NCBI GenBank assembly: GCA_016200085.1
Contig: JACQFL010000007.1
Coordinates: 1-39,778 of the forward strand
Direction: 5' to 3'
Source of the DNA: Candidatus Rokuibacteriota bacterium
GTDB lineage: Bacteria > Methylomirabilota > Methylomirabilia > Rokubacteriales > CSP1-6
DNA length: 39,778 nucleotides
Shown here: in pieces, positions 15,341-25,282 of the stretch
Layout of the letters: every line of letters starts with the position of its first letter
Position numbering within the stretch: the first letter of the stretch is position 1
The notes under the pieces: model-generated
Database searches by the model: none
Seen by the model: the letters and a program-made list of their open reading frames with translations, nothing else
Told to the model about the DNA's origin: nothing
Position numbers and translations under genes: made by a program

Positions 15341-17104
15341 TCAGGGTGTGTCGCTGCCTCTCATGGCCCGGCGCCGCCGGCGCGTGGCCGGCTCGTCCGC
15401 GACGCCGTCGGCGGCGACGACCACGCCGTAGTCACGCTCCGCCGCTTCGACCGAGACGAAGCCGTGCCGAACGTCCTCGGCGACGCGGCGCACCTCACGC
15501 GTGACCGGATCACCGTACCCGGCCCCGCCGGGGAGCTCGAGGACGAGCCGATCGTCACCGGGCACGGTGTGCTTCGTCTTGCCCTCGAACGTCGTGCCCG
15601 ACGCGAGGCCCACGCGGCCGCGGCCGCCCGGCAGGCCGCCTTCACGGCCCCGCGCGGGAAAGATCACGCGATCGCACGTCGCGGCCGTCATGGTGAAAGC
15701 GGAGCCCTCGCCATTCGCGAGCGTGAGCTTCTGGCCGAGGCCTCCCCGCGACGCGCCGGCGCCGCCCGAGTCGCAGCGGAACTCCTTCTCCCAGAAGACG
15801 ATCGGCGACATCGTCTCGGTGATCTCCAGCGGCACGCACTTGACGCGGCTGGGGAAGGCCGTGGCCGAGAGCCCGTCCTTCGCCGGGCGCGCGCCCGTTC
15901 CGCCGGCGAGGATACCGAGCGCCGTGAACGGCGTCGTCGGGCGGGGCGCGGCCGCCCTGCCGGGGCGAGGCTCGTCCGCGGCCCCGTGACCGCCGTAGAG
16001 CGCCATCACCCACAAGCTCGACGAGCCCTCGGCGGGCGCCCCGCCGGCGAGCGCCTGATGCAGGCACCCGAAGACCACGTCCGGCAGCATCTGTCCGACG
16101 ACGTGACGGGCGGCCACCGCCGCCGGCCGGGGCGCGTTCAGGATCGAGCCCTCCGGCGCGAACACGGTCACGGGGGCGAGCGAGCCGGCGTTGTTGAGGA
16201 TGTTCGGCGCCACGAGACAGCGGACGCCGAACGCGGTGTACGCCTCCGTGTAGCACACGGGCACGTTGATCCCTCGCGACGAGGTGGGCGACGTGCCATG
16301 GTAGTCCACGTGAATGCCGCCGTCGCCGATCGTGAGGGCGGCGACGATGTCGACAGGATGCTCGTAGCCGTCGATGGTCATCCGGTTCCCATAGGTGCCG
16401 GCGGGCAGCGCCCGGATCGCGTCGAGCATGGCCTGGCGGGAGTTGCCGAGGATGAAGCCCGCCAGCTCGTCGAGGGTGTCGAGGGCGAACTCGTCCATCA
16501 TGGCCACGAGCCGGCGGCCGCCGACCTCGTTGCAGGCGGCGAGCGAATAGAAGTCGCCCTTGACCTGCACGGGCTCGCGCACGTTCGCGGCGACGATCTC
16601 GAGGAGCGACTCGTTCATCACGCCGGCCCGCGCGAGCGGCATGGGCGGAACGCAGAGGCCTTCCTCGTAGACCTGGCGCGCGTCCGCGCTGAAGCCCTGG
16701 CCACCGATGTCCACGACGTGCGCCGTGCACGCGAAGAGCGCCACCATGCGCCCGCGCCGGAAGATCGGCGTGACCGCGGTGAAGTCGAAGAGGTGCCCAG
16801 TGCTGAGCCACGGATCGTTCGTGATGAAGACGTCGCCGTCCGCCATGGTCGCCGCGGGAAAGCGCGCGAGGAAGTGACCGACCGACCGGGCCATCGAGTT
16901 CACGTGGCCCGGCGTGCCCGTGACGGCCTGCGCGATCATCCGTCCCTCGACGTCGAACACGCCGGCGGAGAGATCGCCGGCCTCGCGCACCGCGGTGCTG
17001 AACGCGGTGCGAATCAGCGTCTGCGCTTGCTCTTCGACCACCGCGACCAAACGGTTCCACATGATCTGGTGATGGATCGCCGCCAGCGCGCCCGCACCGC
17101 TCAT
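15341..17104 (-). CDS. hyuB: Hydantoinase B/oxoprolinase-family subunit HyuB
   Basis: The 587-residue protein of the hydantoinase B/5-oxoprolinase/acetone carboxylase alpha family starts at the ATG of an ATGA overlap with hyuA. Family landmarks are FSTAVREAGDLSAGVFDVEG, AQAVTGTPGHVNSMARSVGH, DVFITNDPWLSTGHLFDFT, FACTAHVVDIGGQGFSADAR, YHGTSPTSSRGINVPVCYTE and a glycine-rich GGAGYGDPVTREVRRVAEDV near the end. With HyuA it forms an ATP-dependent amidohydrolase acting on cyclic imides or amides (N-methylhydantoin, hydantoin, 5-oxoproline). Exact substrate cannot be told from sequence. Confidence 0.92.
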   Translation of the reverse strand: MSGAGALAAIHHQIMWNRLVAVVEEQAQTLIRTAFSTAVREAGDLSAGVFDVEGRMIAQAVTGTPGHVNSMARSVGHFLARFPAATMADGDVFITNDPWLSTGHLFDFTAVTPIFRRGRMVALFACTAHVVDIGGQGFSADARQVYEEGLCVPPMPLARAGVMNESLLEIVAANVREPVQVKGDFYSLAACNEVGGRRLVAMMDEFALDTLDELAGFILGNSRQAMLDAIRALPAGTYGNRMTIDGYEHPVDIVAALTIGDGGIHVDYHGTSPTSSRGINVPVCYTEAYTAFGVRCLVAPNILNNAGSLAPVTVFAPEGSILNAPRPAAVAARHVVGQMLPDVVFGCLHQALAGGAPAEGSSSLWVMALYGGHGAADEPRPGRAAAPRPTTPFTALGILAGGTGARPAKDGLSATAFPSRVKCVPLEITETMSPIVFWEKEFRCDSGGAGASRGGLGQKLTLANGEGSAFTMTAATCDRVIFPARGREGGLPGGRGRVGLASGTTFEGKTKHTVPGDDRLVLELPGGAGYGDPVTREVRRVAEDVRHGFVSVEAAERDYGVVVAADGVADEPATRRRRRAMRGSDTP

Positions 17105-19197
17105 GTCCGTTCACCCGCTGAGCGGCGCTCGAGCACGATGTACCCGAACGCGTCGATGCGCGCGTCGAAGTGGTCGGACACGACGGTCGTCGTCTGCGCC
17201 TCGACGATCACCCCGGGGCCCGGCACGATGGTGCCGGGCGCGAGATCCTCGCGGGAATACACGGGCACGTCGCGATAGGCCCCGGTCGTGGTGTCGAGGA
17301 CGTCACGACGTCCGGTCGGCGGCCCGGCGGGCCGCGAGGCGACGTCGGCCCGGCGCGCGGGCGGTGCGGTCTCGCTCTGGACGGTGAGCGACCAGCTCAG
17401 GATCTCGACGGCGGCGCCCGCCACCGTCCGACCGTATTGCGCACGATACCGCTCGTCGAATCCCTCGGAGAGCAGCGCGCCGTCGGCGGACGTCAACGCG
17501 CGCAGAGGCAGCGGCACCGCGATCTCATGGCCCTGCCCGACGTACCGCATCTCGGCGACGCGTGTCTCGACGAGGGGCGCGCCGGGCGCGCCGGCGCTGA
17601 CGACGGCGCGCGCTTCGCGCTCCATCGCCTCCAGCACCGCGTTGGCCGCCGCGGGGTCGAACGCTTCCAGGCGCATGTAGAGGCTTCGCACCACCGCGTA
17701 CGCGACCGGCGCGCGCAGGAAGCCGAGCGCCGAGCCCACGCCGGCGCCGGTCGGGACGATGACGCGCTGGATGCCGAGCTTCTCGGCGACCCGCGCCGCG
17801 TGCAGGGGCGCAGCGCCTCCGAACGCCACCAGGGTGCGTTGACCGACCGTCTTGCCGCGCTCGATCGCGTGCACGCGCGCGGCGTTGGCCATGCTCTCGT
17901 CCACCATCTCGCTGACGCCGAGGGCCGCGAGCGCGTGGTCGAGGCCGAGCGGCGCCGCCACCGCTTTGGCGAGCGCCGAACCGGCGCGCTCGGCATCGAG
18001 CTTCAGCGTTCCCCCTGCGAACCGCTCGGGGTCGATGCGGCCGAGCACCAGATCCGCGTCGGTGACCGTGGGCTCCGCGCCCCCGAGCGCGTAACAAGCG
18101 GGCCCGGGCTCGGCACCCGCGCTCTCCGGCCCGACGTGGATCCGCCGGAGCTCGTCCACGCCCGCGATGGAGCCGCCGCCCGCGCCGATCTCGACCATTT
18201 CGATCACGGGCACGCGGATCGGCAGGCCGCTGCCCTTCAGGAAACGATACATCCGCGCGACCTCGAAGCTGCGGGCGGCTTGCGGCCGATGATCGTCGAT
18301 GAGACAGATCTTCGCGGTGGTGCCGCCCATGTCGAAGGACAGCACCGCCGGCAGGCCGCACTCCGCCGCGATGGAGGCGGCCAGCATCGCGCCGCCGGCC
18401 GGTCCGGATTCGACGAGCCGCACGGGAAAGCGCATCGCGGTGTCGAGGGTGGCGAGGCCGCCGCCCGAGAGCATCATGAAGAGCGGGCACGCAAATCCCG
18501 CGTCGTGCAGCAAGAGCTCGAGACGTCCCAGATAGCCGGCCATCAGCGGCTGCACGTACGCGCTGGCGCAGGCCGTCGACAGCCGTTCGTACTCGCGAAC
18601 CTCCGGACACACCTCCGAGGCGAGGGTGATCCAGAGGTCCGGCATGCGCTCGTGGAGGAGGTCGCGCACGCGCCGCTCGTGGGTCGGATTCGCGTAGCCG
18701 TGGATGAATCCGACGGCGACGCTCTCGACGTGCTGGCGCGCCAGCGCCGGGACGAGCGCCAGCACGGCGGCCTCGTCGAGGGGAAGCAGCACCTCGCCGC
18801 GCGCGTTCACCCGCTCCGGGACGGTGTAGCGGAGGTGGCGCGGCACGAGGGGACGCGGCTTGTCGATGCCGACGTCGTACTCGGAGAAGCGGTCCTCGAA
18901 CCCCATCTCCAGCGTGTCGCGGTGGCCCGCCGTGGCGATGAGGGCGGTGCGGGCGCCTTTGCGCTCGATCAGCGCGTTGGTGGCGAGCGTCGTGCCGTGG
19001 ATGACGACGGCGACGTCGGCCGGGACGAGACCGGCGTCGGTCAGCGCCGCGGCGATCCCGTCCATCACGGCACGCTCGGGCGCGCGCGGCGTGGTCAGCA
19101 CCTTGGCGGTCGCGTGCCGCCCCTCGTGCGCGACGACCACGTCGGTGAACGTTCCGCCGATGTCGACCGCGAGTCGCGCGCCGGGTCCGGCAGGCAT
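17101..19197 (-). CDS. hyuA: Hydantoinase A/oxoprolinase-family subunit HyuA
   Basis: The 698-residue ASKHA-fold ATPase subunit begins RLAVDIGGTFTDVVVAHEGR, with a second phosphate loop in LSFDMGGTTAKICLID, and VEIGAGGGSIAGVDELRRIH and GPACYALGGAEPTVTDADLV, all typical of HyuA. The subunit is expected to phosphorylate or activate the substrate carbonyl for ring opening by HyuB. It is the first gene of the seven-gene leftward operon; about 255 nt separate it from divergent yajC, so the operon promoter must lie there. TAGCGT about 10 nt before its start on the minus strand is a possible -10. Confidence 0.93.
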   Translation of the reverse strand: MPAGPGARLAVDIGGTFTDVVVAHEGRHATAKVLTTPRAPERAVMDGIAAALTDAGLVPADVAVVIHGTTLATNALIERKGARTALIATAGHRDTLEMGFEDRFSEYDVGIDKPRPLVPRHLRYTVPERVNARGEVLLPLDEAAVLALVPALARQHVESVAVGFIHGYANPTHERRVRDLLHERMPDLWITLASEVCPEVREYERLSTACASAYVQPLMAGYLGRLELLLHDAGFACPLFMMLSGGGLATLDTAMRFPVRLVESGPAGGAMLAASIAAECGLPAVLSFDMGGTTAKICLIDDHRPQAARSFEVARMYRFLKGSGLPIRVPVIEMVEIGAGGGSIAGVDELRRIHVGPESAGAEPGPACYALGGAEPTVTDADLVLGRIDPERFAGGTLKLDAERAGSALAKAVAAPLGLDHALAALGVSEMVDESMANAARVHAIERGKTVGQRTLVAFGGAAPLHAARVAEKLGIQRVIVPTGAGVGSALGFLRAPVAYAVVRSLYMRLEAFDPAAANAVLEAMEREARAVVSAGAPGAPLVETRVAEMRYVGQGHEIAVPLPLRALTSADGALLSEGFDERYRAQYGRTVAGAAVEILSWSLTVQSETAPPARRADVASRPAGPPTGRRDVLDTTTGAYRDVPVYSREDLAPGTIVPGPGVIVEAQTTTVVSDHFDARIDAFGYIVLERRSAGERT

Positions 19198-19373
19198 GAC
19201 GAGCTACGCTAACACAACTCGCCGGTCCTTTCGGCGCCGGCGAGATCGCGCGGCGCCGCCGCGACGGCGGCAAAACCGAGCATCGGGACCCAGGCCGGCG
19301 GCCGATCTCTCCTGCCTGCCCGCCACGCGCTCGAAGCCGGCGGCGCGGCGGACCCGCGACCGCCCGGCCGGGT

Positions 19374-19402
19374 TCGCTCGAACGAGGATTATGCAGTATC
19401 AT
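19374..19402 (+). promoter_or_regulatory. Candidate promoter for yajC-secD-secF
   Basis: TATCAT at 19397-19402 resembles a -10; with a 17-nt spacer the -35 position reads TTCGCT (weak). A Shine-Dalgarno GGAGG at 19438-19442 lies 10 nt before the yajC ATG. The rest of the 255-nt divergent region (19198-19452) shows no other clear structure. Confidence 0.35.
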
Positions 19403-19452
19403 CCGTGATCGTCCCGACCGACGAACACCCGCGCACGGAGGCCTGATCGTCC

Positions 19453-19809
19453 ATGAACCTCGCTCACGCCGCCGACATCGCCCTCGCGAGCGCCTCGCCG
19501 CCCGGCGGGGCCGGGGGCGGGCCGATGGGCATGCTCGTGCAGCTCGCGCCCATGATCGCGATCTTCGCGATCTTCTACTTCCTGATGATCCGTCCCCAGC
19601 AGCGGCAGAAGGCCGACCGCCAGCGGATGCTCGAGGCGTTGAAGAAAGGCGATCGCGTCATCACCAGCAGCGGCCTGCACGGCACCGTCACCGGCCTGAA
19701 CGAGCACACCGTGCAGCTGCGCGTGGCCGACCAGGTCAAGCTGGAGTTCGATCGGTCCGCGGTGGCGCGGATCCTGGTCGGGGAGGGCCAGGGCGGCAAG
19801 GATGCCTAG
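19453..19809 (+). CDS. yajC: Preprotein translocase accessory subunit YajC
   Basis: The 118-residue protein has one transmembrane helix (QLAPMIAIFAIFYFLMIRPQ, including the family signature FYFLMIRPQQ) and a cytoplasmic domain with QRMLEALKKGDRVITSSGLH and RVADQVKLEFDRSAVARIL. YajC joins SecDF and YidC at the translocon. The N-terminus carries a Gly/Pro-rich periplasmic stretch. It overlaps secD by 8 nt. Confidence 0.95.
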   Translation: MNLAHAADIALASASPPGGAGGGPMGMLVQLAPMIAIFAIFYFLMIRPQQRQKADRQRMLEALKKGDRVITSSGLHGTVTGLNEHTVQLRVADQVKLEFDRSAVARILVGEGQGGKDA

Positions 19810-21357
19810 GCGTCTCTGGCTGCGCATCGGGATCGTCGTCGCGGTGGCCGTGGTGTCGGTCGTCTCGCTGTATCCGCCGAAGAAGAAGATCAACCTCGGA
19901 CTGGACCTGCAGGGCGGCATCCACCTCGTGCTCGGCGTGGACGCGGCGAAGGTGCTCGCGGCCCAGCTCGACCGCGTCGCCGAGGACCTCAAGGGCGCGT
20001 TCGACCGCAAGGGCGTCGCCGCCACGCGCGTGGCCCGCGACGGCGGCGGCGTCGTGGTGCAGCTGGCCTCGCCCCAGGCGTGGAGCGAGGCCAGCGGCGT
20101 GACCGACCAGTATTCCAGCTACGAGCGCCGGCAGGAGGACCGGACCGCCGGGAGCTTCGTGCTCCAGCCGAAGCCGGCGACGGCCGACAAGATCATCGCC
20201 GACAGCCTGTCGCAGGTCATCGAGCGCCTCCGCAACCGCGTCGACAAGTTCGGCGTGGCCGAGCCGACCATCACCAAGCAGGGCACGGACCGCGTCCTGA
20301 TCCAGTTGCCCGGGATCCAGGACGCCGAGCGCGCGAAGGCGCTCATCGGCCAGACCGGCCTGCTGGAGTTCAAGCTGGTCGAGCGGTTCGTCGACTCCGG
20401 GACCGACCTCGCCGCGCTGGAGCGGACGCCGGCCCTGCAGATCCTGCCCCACCGGGTGGTCGACCCCCAGACGAAGACGGAGCGGCTGGTCCCCTACGCG
20501 GTGATCCAGCGTGCCGCGCTGCTCACCGGAGCGAGCCTGAGCCAGGCTCTGGTGCAGGCCGACACCAACGCGGCGGGCAACTGGCAGGTGGCGCTCCGGT
20601 TCAATCCCGAGGGCGCGCGGAAGTTCGCGGAGATCACGGAGAACAACGTCGGCCGCAACCTCGCCATCGTGCTGGACGGTGTCGTCAACTCGGCGCCCCG
20701 GATCAACGAGCGCATCCCCGGCGGCGAGGCGGTCATCACCGGGCGCTTCACCATCGAGCAGGCGCAGGACCTCAAGATCGTCCTCAACGAGGGCGCGCTG
20801 CCGGCGCCGGTGACGATCCTGGAGGAGCGCACCGTCGGCCCGTCGCTCGGGGCGGACTCCATCCGCGCGGGTCTCCGGGCGATCCTCGCCTCGACGGTGA
20901 TCGTCTTCCTCTTCATGGTCGTCTACTACCGGCTGTCGGGCCTCATCGCCGACGTGGCGCTCGGGCTGAACCTCCTCCTCCTGCTCGCGTGCATGGCGGG
21001 CTTCGGCGCGACGCTCACGCTGCCCGGCATCGCCGGGATCGCGCTCACCATCGGCATGGCCGTGGACACCAACATCCTGATCTTCGAGCGGATCCGAGAG
21101 GAGCTGCGCGTCGGCAAGACCACGCGGGCGGCGATCCAGGCGGGGTTCACCCGCGCCTTCCGCGCGATCATCGACACCCACGTGACGGTGCTGCTGACCG
21201 CGCTGGTGCTCTATGGGTTCGGCACCGGGCCGGTCAAGGGCTTCGCCGTCTCGCTGGGGGTCGGGCTGCTCGCGAGCCTGTTCACCGCGGTCTTCTTCAC
21301 GCGGCTGCTCTTCGACCTGTTCTACATGGGCCGCCGGACGCTGGAGGCGATCTCGAT

Positions 21358-21361
<4 letters not shown>
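19802..21361 (+). CDS. secD: Protein translocase subunit SecD
   Basis: The 519-residue RND-type membrane protein has one N-terminal helix followed by KKKINLGLDLQGGIHLVLGV and a periplasmic P1 domain (about residues 40-330; VIERLRNRVDKFGVAEPTIT, VLIQLPGIQDAERAKALIGQ). Five helices follow, containing LTLPGIAGIALTIGMAVDTN and ILIFERIREELRVGKT, the proton-path region. It uses the proton gradient to pull exported proteins through SecYEG on the periplasmic side. The ATG at 19802 overlaps yajC by 8 nt, and its stop overlaps secF as ATGA. Confidence 0.96.
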
Positions 21362-22338
<977 letters not shown>

Positions 22339-22389
22339 GCGAACGAGCGCGGCCTGACCGAAAAAACCGGACGGCGGCGCAGACTCGTG

Positions 22390-22415
22390 TAAAATCAATC
22401 AATTACCCGGAGGTG
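22390..22415 (+). promoter_or_regulatory. -10 element and ribosome binding site of rel
   Basis: TAAAAT (22390-22395) is a good -10 in an unusually AT-rich island (AAATCAATCAATTA). GGAGGTG at 22409-22415 is a strong Shine-Dalgarno 8 nt before the GTG start. No clear -35 is present. This suggests rel has its own promoter apart from secDF. Confidence 0.5.
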
Positions 22416-22423
22416 CCCGCGGC

Positions 22424-24568
22424 GTGGTCGAGCTGGATGCGCTGATCGAGGAGATCCCGAAGTATCAGCCGGGCGCGGACGTCGACCTGCTCACCCGCGC
22501 CTACGAGTTCTCTGCCGCCTCGCACCAGGGCCAGCAGCGCGCCTCCGGCGAGCCGTACCTCTCCCACCCCCTCGAGGTCGCCCAGCTCCTCGTCGGCTTC
22601 AAGATGGACGTCACCACCGTCATCGCGGGCCTCCTGCACGACGTGCTGGAGGACACCCGGGCCACCAAGGCGGACCTGGAGCGCGAGTTCGGCAAGGAGA
22701 TCGCCGACCTTGTGGACGGCGTGACCAAGCTCGGCAAGCTGGCCTTCTCCTCCCGCGAGGAGCGCCAGGCCGAGAACTTCCGCAAGATGCTCGTGGCCAT
22801 GGCGCGCGACCTGCGCGTGCTGATGATCAAGCTCGCCGACCGGCTGCACAACATGCGCACCGTGCACTACCTGCCGGACGACCGGGCCCGCAAGATCGCC
22901 CAGGAGACGCTCGACATCTACGCCCCGCTCGCCCACCGCCTGGGCATGGCCAAGGTCAAGGCCGAGCTGGAGGACCTCGCCCTCCGCACGATGCATGCGG
23001 ACGCCTACGTCGACCTCCAGAAGCGCGTGGCCAGGCGGCGGCTCGAGCGCGAGGCCGACATCAACCACGTCATCGCCATCCTCGAGAAGAAGCTCTCCGA
23101 GGTGGACATCGAGTCCCAGATCCGCGGCCGGCCCAAGCACTTCTACTCGATCTGGAAGAAGATGCACGACCAGGGCCGCGAGTTCGACGAGATCTACGAC
23201 CTCACCGCGGTGCGCATCATCACCAGCTCCGTGCGCGACTGCTACGGCACCCTCGGCGTCGTCCACTCGCTCTGGAAGCCGGTCCCCGGGCGCTTCAAGG
23301 ACTTCATCGCGATGCCGAAGGTCAACATGTACCAGTCGCTCCACACGACGGTGATCGGCCCCAAGGGCGATCCGGTCGAGATCCAGATCCGCACCTGGGA
23401 GATGCACCGCATCGCCGAGGAAGGCATCGCCGCCCACTGGCTCTACAAGGAGAAGAAGAGCGGCAAGGACAAGCTCGACGAGTCGCTGCTCTGGCTGCGC
23501 CAGCTGATGGAGACGCAGCAGGACATGAAGGACCCGCGCGAGTTCATGGACACCGTGCGGGTGGACCTCTTCCCCGACGAGGTCTACGTCTTCACCCCCA
23601 AGGGCGACGTCAAGGCCCTGCCCGAGGGCGCCACCCCCATCGACTTCGCCTTCACCGTGCACACCAAGGTCGGCGAGCACTGCGTGGGGGCCAAGGTCAA
23701 CGGCAAGCTGGTCCCCCTGCGCTACACCCTGCGCCAGGGCGACATCGTCGAGATCATCACCTCGCCGAACCAGCACCCCAGCCGGGACTGGCTCAAGATC
23801 GTCAAGTCGACGCGCGCGCGCGCCAAGATCAACCAGTGGCTCAAGACGGAGGAGCGCTCGCGCTCCATCGAGCTGGGGCGCGAGATGCTCGAGCGCGAGG
23901 CCAAGAAGTACCGCCTCAACGCCGCCGCGCTCCTGGCCGGCGAGGACATGCGGCGGGCGGCCTCGGACCTCGGCTTTCCCTCCGTGGACGACCTGCTCGC
24001 CTCGGTGGGCTACGGCAAGAGCTCGGCCCAGCACCTGCTGAACCGCATCGCTCCCGGCCCCCTCGTCGAGCCGCCGGAGCGCTCGAAGGCGGCCGCCGCC
24101 CGGCCGAAGAGCGAGCCGCAGGGCGTGCGCATCCGCGGCGTGGAGGATCTCCTGGTCCGGTTCGCGCGGTGCTGCAACCCGCTGCCCGGCGATCCGATCA
24201 CCGGCTTCATCACGCGCGGCCGCGGCCTCACCGTCCACGCCCGCGATTGCCTGACCGTCGCCAAGAGCGTGCTCGACCGGGAGCGGCTGATCAACGTCGA
24301 GTGGGACGTCGAGGAGCCGGCCCAGCGTCCCGTGCGCATCGCCGTCTACATCGGCCGGGACCGCCCGGGCCTGCTCTCCGAGATCACCGGGGCGATCTCC
24401 TCGCAGAACGGCAACATCACGAAGGCCGAGGTCACGGTCACCGCGGATCGGCGCGGCATCAACCACTTCGTCGTCGAGGTTTCTGACCTCAACCAGCTCC
24501 AGGGGATCATGAGCGCGATCCGCGACGTTCCCGACGTCATCAACGTGGAGCGCGTTCGCGGGCTGTAG
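22424..24568 (+). CDS. rel: Bifunctional (p)ppGpp synthetase/hydrolase (RelA/SpoT family)
   Basis: The 714-residue long RSH protein has an N-terminal HD hydrolase with intact HDVLED (H72-D77) and KLADRLHNMRT. The synthetase domain has GRPKHFYSIWKKM and YDLTAVRIIT; the RFKD motif at 290-293 is the RxKD version of bifunctional Rel/SpoT rather than the ExDD of synthetase-only RelA. A TGS domain follows (DEVYVFTPKGDVKALPEGAT, about 386), then a zinc-finger/helical part with CCNPLPGD and a C-terminal ACT domain (VYIGRDRPGLLSEITGAISS). It should both make and break the stringent alarmone. A long inverted repeat follows the stop. Confidence 0.97.
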   Translation: MVELDALIEEIPKYQPGADVDLLTRAYEFSAASHQGQQRASGEPYLSHPLEVAQLLVGFKMDVTTVIAGLLHDVLEDTRATKADLEREFGKEIADLVDGVTKLGKLAFSSREERQAENFRKMLVAMARDLRVLMIKLADRLHNMRTVHYLPDDRARKIAQETLDIYAPLAHRLGMAKVKAELEDLALRTMHADAYVDLQKRVARRRLEREADINHVIAILEKKLSEVDIESQIRGRPKHFYSIWKKMHDQGREFDEIYDLTAVRIITSSVRDCYGTLGVVHSLWKPVPGRFKDFIAMPKVNMYQSLHTTVIGPKGDPVEIQIRTWEMHRIAEEGIAAHWLYKEKKSGKDKLDESLLWLRQLMETQQDMKDPREFMDTVRVDLFPDEVYVFTPKGDVKALPEGATPIDFAFTVHTKVGEHCVGAKVNGKLVPLRYTLRQGDIVEIITSPNQHPSRDWLKIVKSTRARAKINQWLKTEERSRSIELGREMLEREAKKYRLNAAALLAGEDMRRAASDLGFPSVDDLLASVGYGKSSAQHLLNRIAPGPLVEPPERSKAAAARPKSEPQGVRIRGVEDLLVRFARCCNPLPGDPITGFITRGRGLTVHARDCLTVAKSVLDRERLINVEWDVEEPAQRPVRIAVYIGRDRPGLLSEITGAISSQNGNITKAEVTVTADRRGINHFVVEVSDLNQLQGIMSAIRDVPDVINVERVRGL

Positions 24569-24572
24569 GGCC

Positions 24573-24731
24573 GGGCGGGCGGGGGCGGCAGCGGCCGGGG
24601 GGCTCTCCGCGATCCGACTGACTGTGGTCTCGGGAGGCCGTGTCCGCGCGCCGCGTCTCGCGCGCGCCGGGGTCGACCCGTACCCAACGGATCGCGGAGA
24701 GTCCCCCGGCCGCTGCGGCCCCCGCCCGCCC
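24573..24731. repeat. Long inverted repeat (44-nt arms, 71-nt loop) after rel
   Basis: Positions 24573-24616 and 24688-24731 are inverted copies matching at 42 of 44 positions, starting 4 nt after the rel stop. One mismatch would be a G-U pair in RNA, so an RNA stem would have a single G-G mismatch. The 71-nt loop (24617-24687) itself contains a self-complementary CGCGCG-rich section. The 339-nt gap 24569-24907 holds no convincing gene; both strands of the arms even encode the same short peptide because of the symmetry. It could end rel transcription, or be a mobile hairpin (MITE/REP-like) element. Confidence 0.85.
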
Positions 24732-24786
24732 TGACGCTCACCCACGCGCGCTGACGTCGACCCGTTCGAAACGGCAGGATGCGGAT

Positions 24787-24844
24787 CGCCCTTTGGGCTC
24801 CCTTCGGACGCTCCTCGGCGCCCTTGGGGCGCCTTCGGGGGACG
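24787..24844 (+). repeat. Imperfect tandem repeat with a perfect GC hairpin
   Basis: Two related ~25-nt segments, 24787-24810 and 24819-24844, share the pattern CGCCCTT-GGGC-CC-TTCGG-ACG. The second contains a perfect hairpin, GGCGCCC-TTG-GGGCGCC (24817-24833). A separate short repeat, GTCGACCCGT, occurs at 24672-24681 and 24756-24765. With the large inverted repeat they fill the gap between rel and the zincin gene. Function not evident. Confidence 0.5.
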
Positions 24845-24907
24845 GCGGAGAGCCTTGATCACTGCCGTCGTTGACTTTTGGGGTGGGGGCGGGGGAGAAC
24901 TGGGGGC

Positions 24908-25282
24908 GTGAATCGGAAGAGGTTCGAGGCGGTGGTGGAGAGGGCGCTGAAGCAGCTCCCCAAGGCGTTCAGGGACAGGATCGCGAACATCGCGGTGGTG
25001 GTCGAGGACTGGGCGGACGACGAGACGCTGGAGGAGATGGGGATCGAGCCGCCCGACACCCTCTACGGGCTCTACAGCGGGACCGATCTGACCCGCCGCG
25101 ATTCGTCCTACGGCAACGTGCTGCCCGACGTGATCACCATCTACCAGGGACCGATCGAGGAGGACTGCGCCGACGAGCGCGAGATGGCGCAGGTCATCCG
25201 CGAGACCGTGGTCCACGAGGTCGGCCACTACTTCGGCCTCGACGACGAGACGATGCACCGGATCGAGGAAGGGGAAGACTAG
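24908..25282 (+). CDS. Small zincin-like metallopeptidase (PF06262-type)
   Basis: The 124-residue protein starts at GTG (24908). It has the family layout: FEAVVERALKQLPKAFRDRI at the N-terminus, an acidic middle (VVVEDWADDETLEEMG), LYGLYSGTDLTRRDSSYGN, LPDVITIYQGPIEEDC, and the zinc motif HEVGH near the C-terminus followed by FGLDDETMHRIE. This matches the short minimal zincin family (DUF1025). Its biological substrate is not known. The last 89 nt overlap, on the opposite strand, the end of the acetyltransferase gene. Confidence 0.88.
   Translation: MNRKRFEAVVERALKQLPKAFRDRIANIAVVVEDWADDETLEEMGIEPPDTLYGLYSGTDLTRRDSSYGNVLPDVITIYQGPIEEDCADEREMAQVIRETVVHEVGHYFGLDDETMHRIEEGED

Noticed and set aside
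24640..24858. Short open frames in the rel-zincin gap (peptide RIAESPPAAAAPARP on both strands)
   Set aside because: The same peptide appears on both strands only because the region is an inverted repeat; no ribosome binding site or conserved motif.
22403..25258. A 951-codon minus-strand open frame opposite rel
   Set aside because: Composition is an Asp/Val/Leu/His repeat typical of antisense high-GC frames; rel on the other strand is fully supported by motifs.
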